DNA from: Rhizaria sp. SCN 62-66
Taxonomy: Eukaryota; Rhizaria, unplaced
DNA: 64,000 nt
Reading direction: 5' to 3'
Assembly: GCA_001724265.1 (NCBI GenBank)
Contig: MEDY01000066.1
Coordinates: 1-64,000, forward strand
This document shows positions 63,710 to 64,000 of the stretch, piece by piece. Position 1 is the stretch's first letter. Each line of letters opens with the position of its first letter. The translations under genes and the position numbers were made by a program. A model generated the notes under the pieces. It saw only the letters and a program-made list of their open reading frames with translations, ran no database searches and had not been told where the DNA came from.

Positions 63710-64000
63710 TTACCAGGCGTGGCCGCCGCGGAAGCCCTGGCGCTGGTCCTGAAGCTTCTCGACGCGCTCGGAGAAAAGCTGGACCTTGTCCACGAACTGC
63801 ATCGCGAGCCGCTGCGCGCGGCTGACCGCGGGCGCAGTCACACGCAGGCACTTGCCCACGGTCGCCGCGGCCGCCGCGGCGGGGTCCTCCCACGCGGCCG
63901 AGAGCAGGCCCGCGTACATGAGCTTGGAGGCGACCGAGACGACGTCGTCCTCGGACATCTCGTACTTGGCCACGAGGTCCGAGAGCGAGATGGTGGTGTA
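63710..64000 (-). CDS. EIF3C: eIF3 subunit c, C-terminal part
   Basis: The visible 96 codons end in TAA; the rest lies beyond the right edge. The segment TTISLSDLVAKYEMSEDDVV followed by SKLMYAGLLSAAWEDP and a SRAQRLAMQFVDKVQLFSER helix matches the winged-helix end of the PCI domain of eIF3c (the S.L...F.L....V..I.SKMI..EEL.A..D pattern followed by LA.Q...K....VE). A closing RQGFRGG stretch parallels the Gly-rich end of eIF3c. The subunit scaffolds 43S pre-initiation complex assembly. Other PCI proteins are less likely because of the specific C-terminal helix. Confidence 0.75.
   Translation of the reverse strand, partial: YTTISLSDLVAKYEMSEDDVVSVASKLMYAGLLSAAWEDPAAAAAATVGKCLRVTAPAVSRAQRLAMQFVDKVQLFSERVEKLQDQRQGFRGGHAW

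Overview
This window is nuclear DNA of a eukaryote, probably unicellular. It holds 19 protein genes (two cut by the window edges), about one per 3.4 kb. Most genes carry spliceosomal introns of roughly 110-340 bases, GC-rich exons sit in AT-rich spacers, and the products include RNA polymerase II, COPI, eIF3, prefoldin, kinesin and mitochondrial proteins. I cannot name the organism. The SH3-LIM-headpiece protein, the fungal-type two-domain PE methyltransferase and the DUF4460 protein hint at an amorphean or opisthokont relative, but that is inference.

The most striking point is the genetic code. Two long reading frames (1-4469 plus strand; 57625-63046 minus strand) are interrupted only by TAG, five times in about 3,200 codons, never by TAA or TGA. 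Three of the five TAGs lie in or beside Gln-rich sequence. All 19 genes end in TAA (15) or TGA (4), none in TAG. Terminal stops are usually followed by G (15 of 19); no internal TAG is. The simplest reading is that UAG has been reassigned to a sense codon, most likely glutamine, leaving UAA and UGA as stops.

Layout: 1-4469, unknown polytopic membrane protein (5' end outside); 5065-7536, TYW1 (wybutosine tRNA modification); 8393-9163, TMEM50/VPS68-like protein; 9482-15844 minus, very large Argonaute; 16782-17333 minus, COPI-associated (TVP15-like) membrane protein; 19144-22762, CHO2-type phosphatidylethanolamine methyltransferase; 24387-26120 minus, SH3-LIM4-villin headpiece protein; 26975-30870, kinesin-14; 31796-32544 minus, Erv1/ALR; 33122-34694, RPB3; 35285-40095 minus, beta'-COP; 40863-41798, mitochondrial bS6; 42736-47370 minus, phytochelatin synthase with a giant tail; 48177-48707 minus, prefoldin 1; 49140-52774, thimet-type M3 peptidase with a presequence exon; 53337-54615 minus, mitochondrial DUF4460 protein; 55404-57354, coiled-coil protein; 57625-63046 minus, 1,770-residue low-complexity protein with four in-frame TAGs; 63710-64000 minus, C-terminus of eIF3c.

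The genes are mostly unrelated housekeeping functions with no operon logic. From 17 to 58 kb their strands alternate almost strictly, giving head-to-head and tail-to-tail pairs. Three genome-wide habits show: splice donors are mainly GTACGT; disordered Ala/Asn/Gln/His tracts are inserted into conserved proteins; and a 16-base motif (AGTGACYGTGRGCAGC) is scattered through coding sequence in several frames and both orientations, and through spacers.
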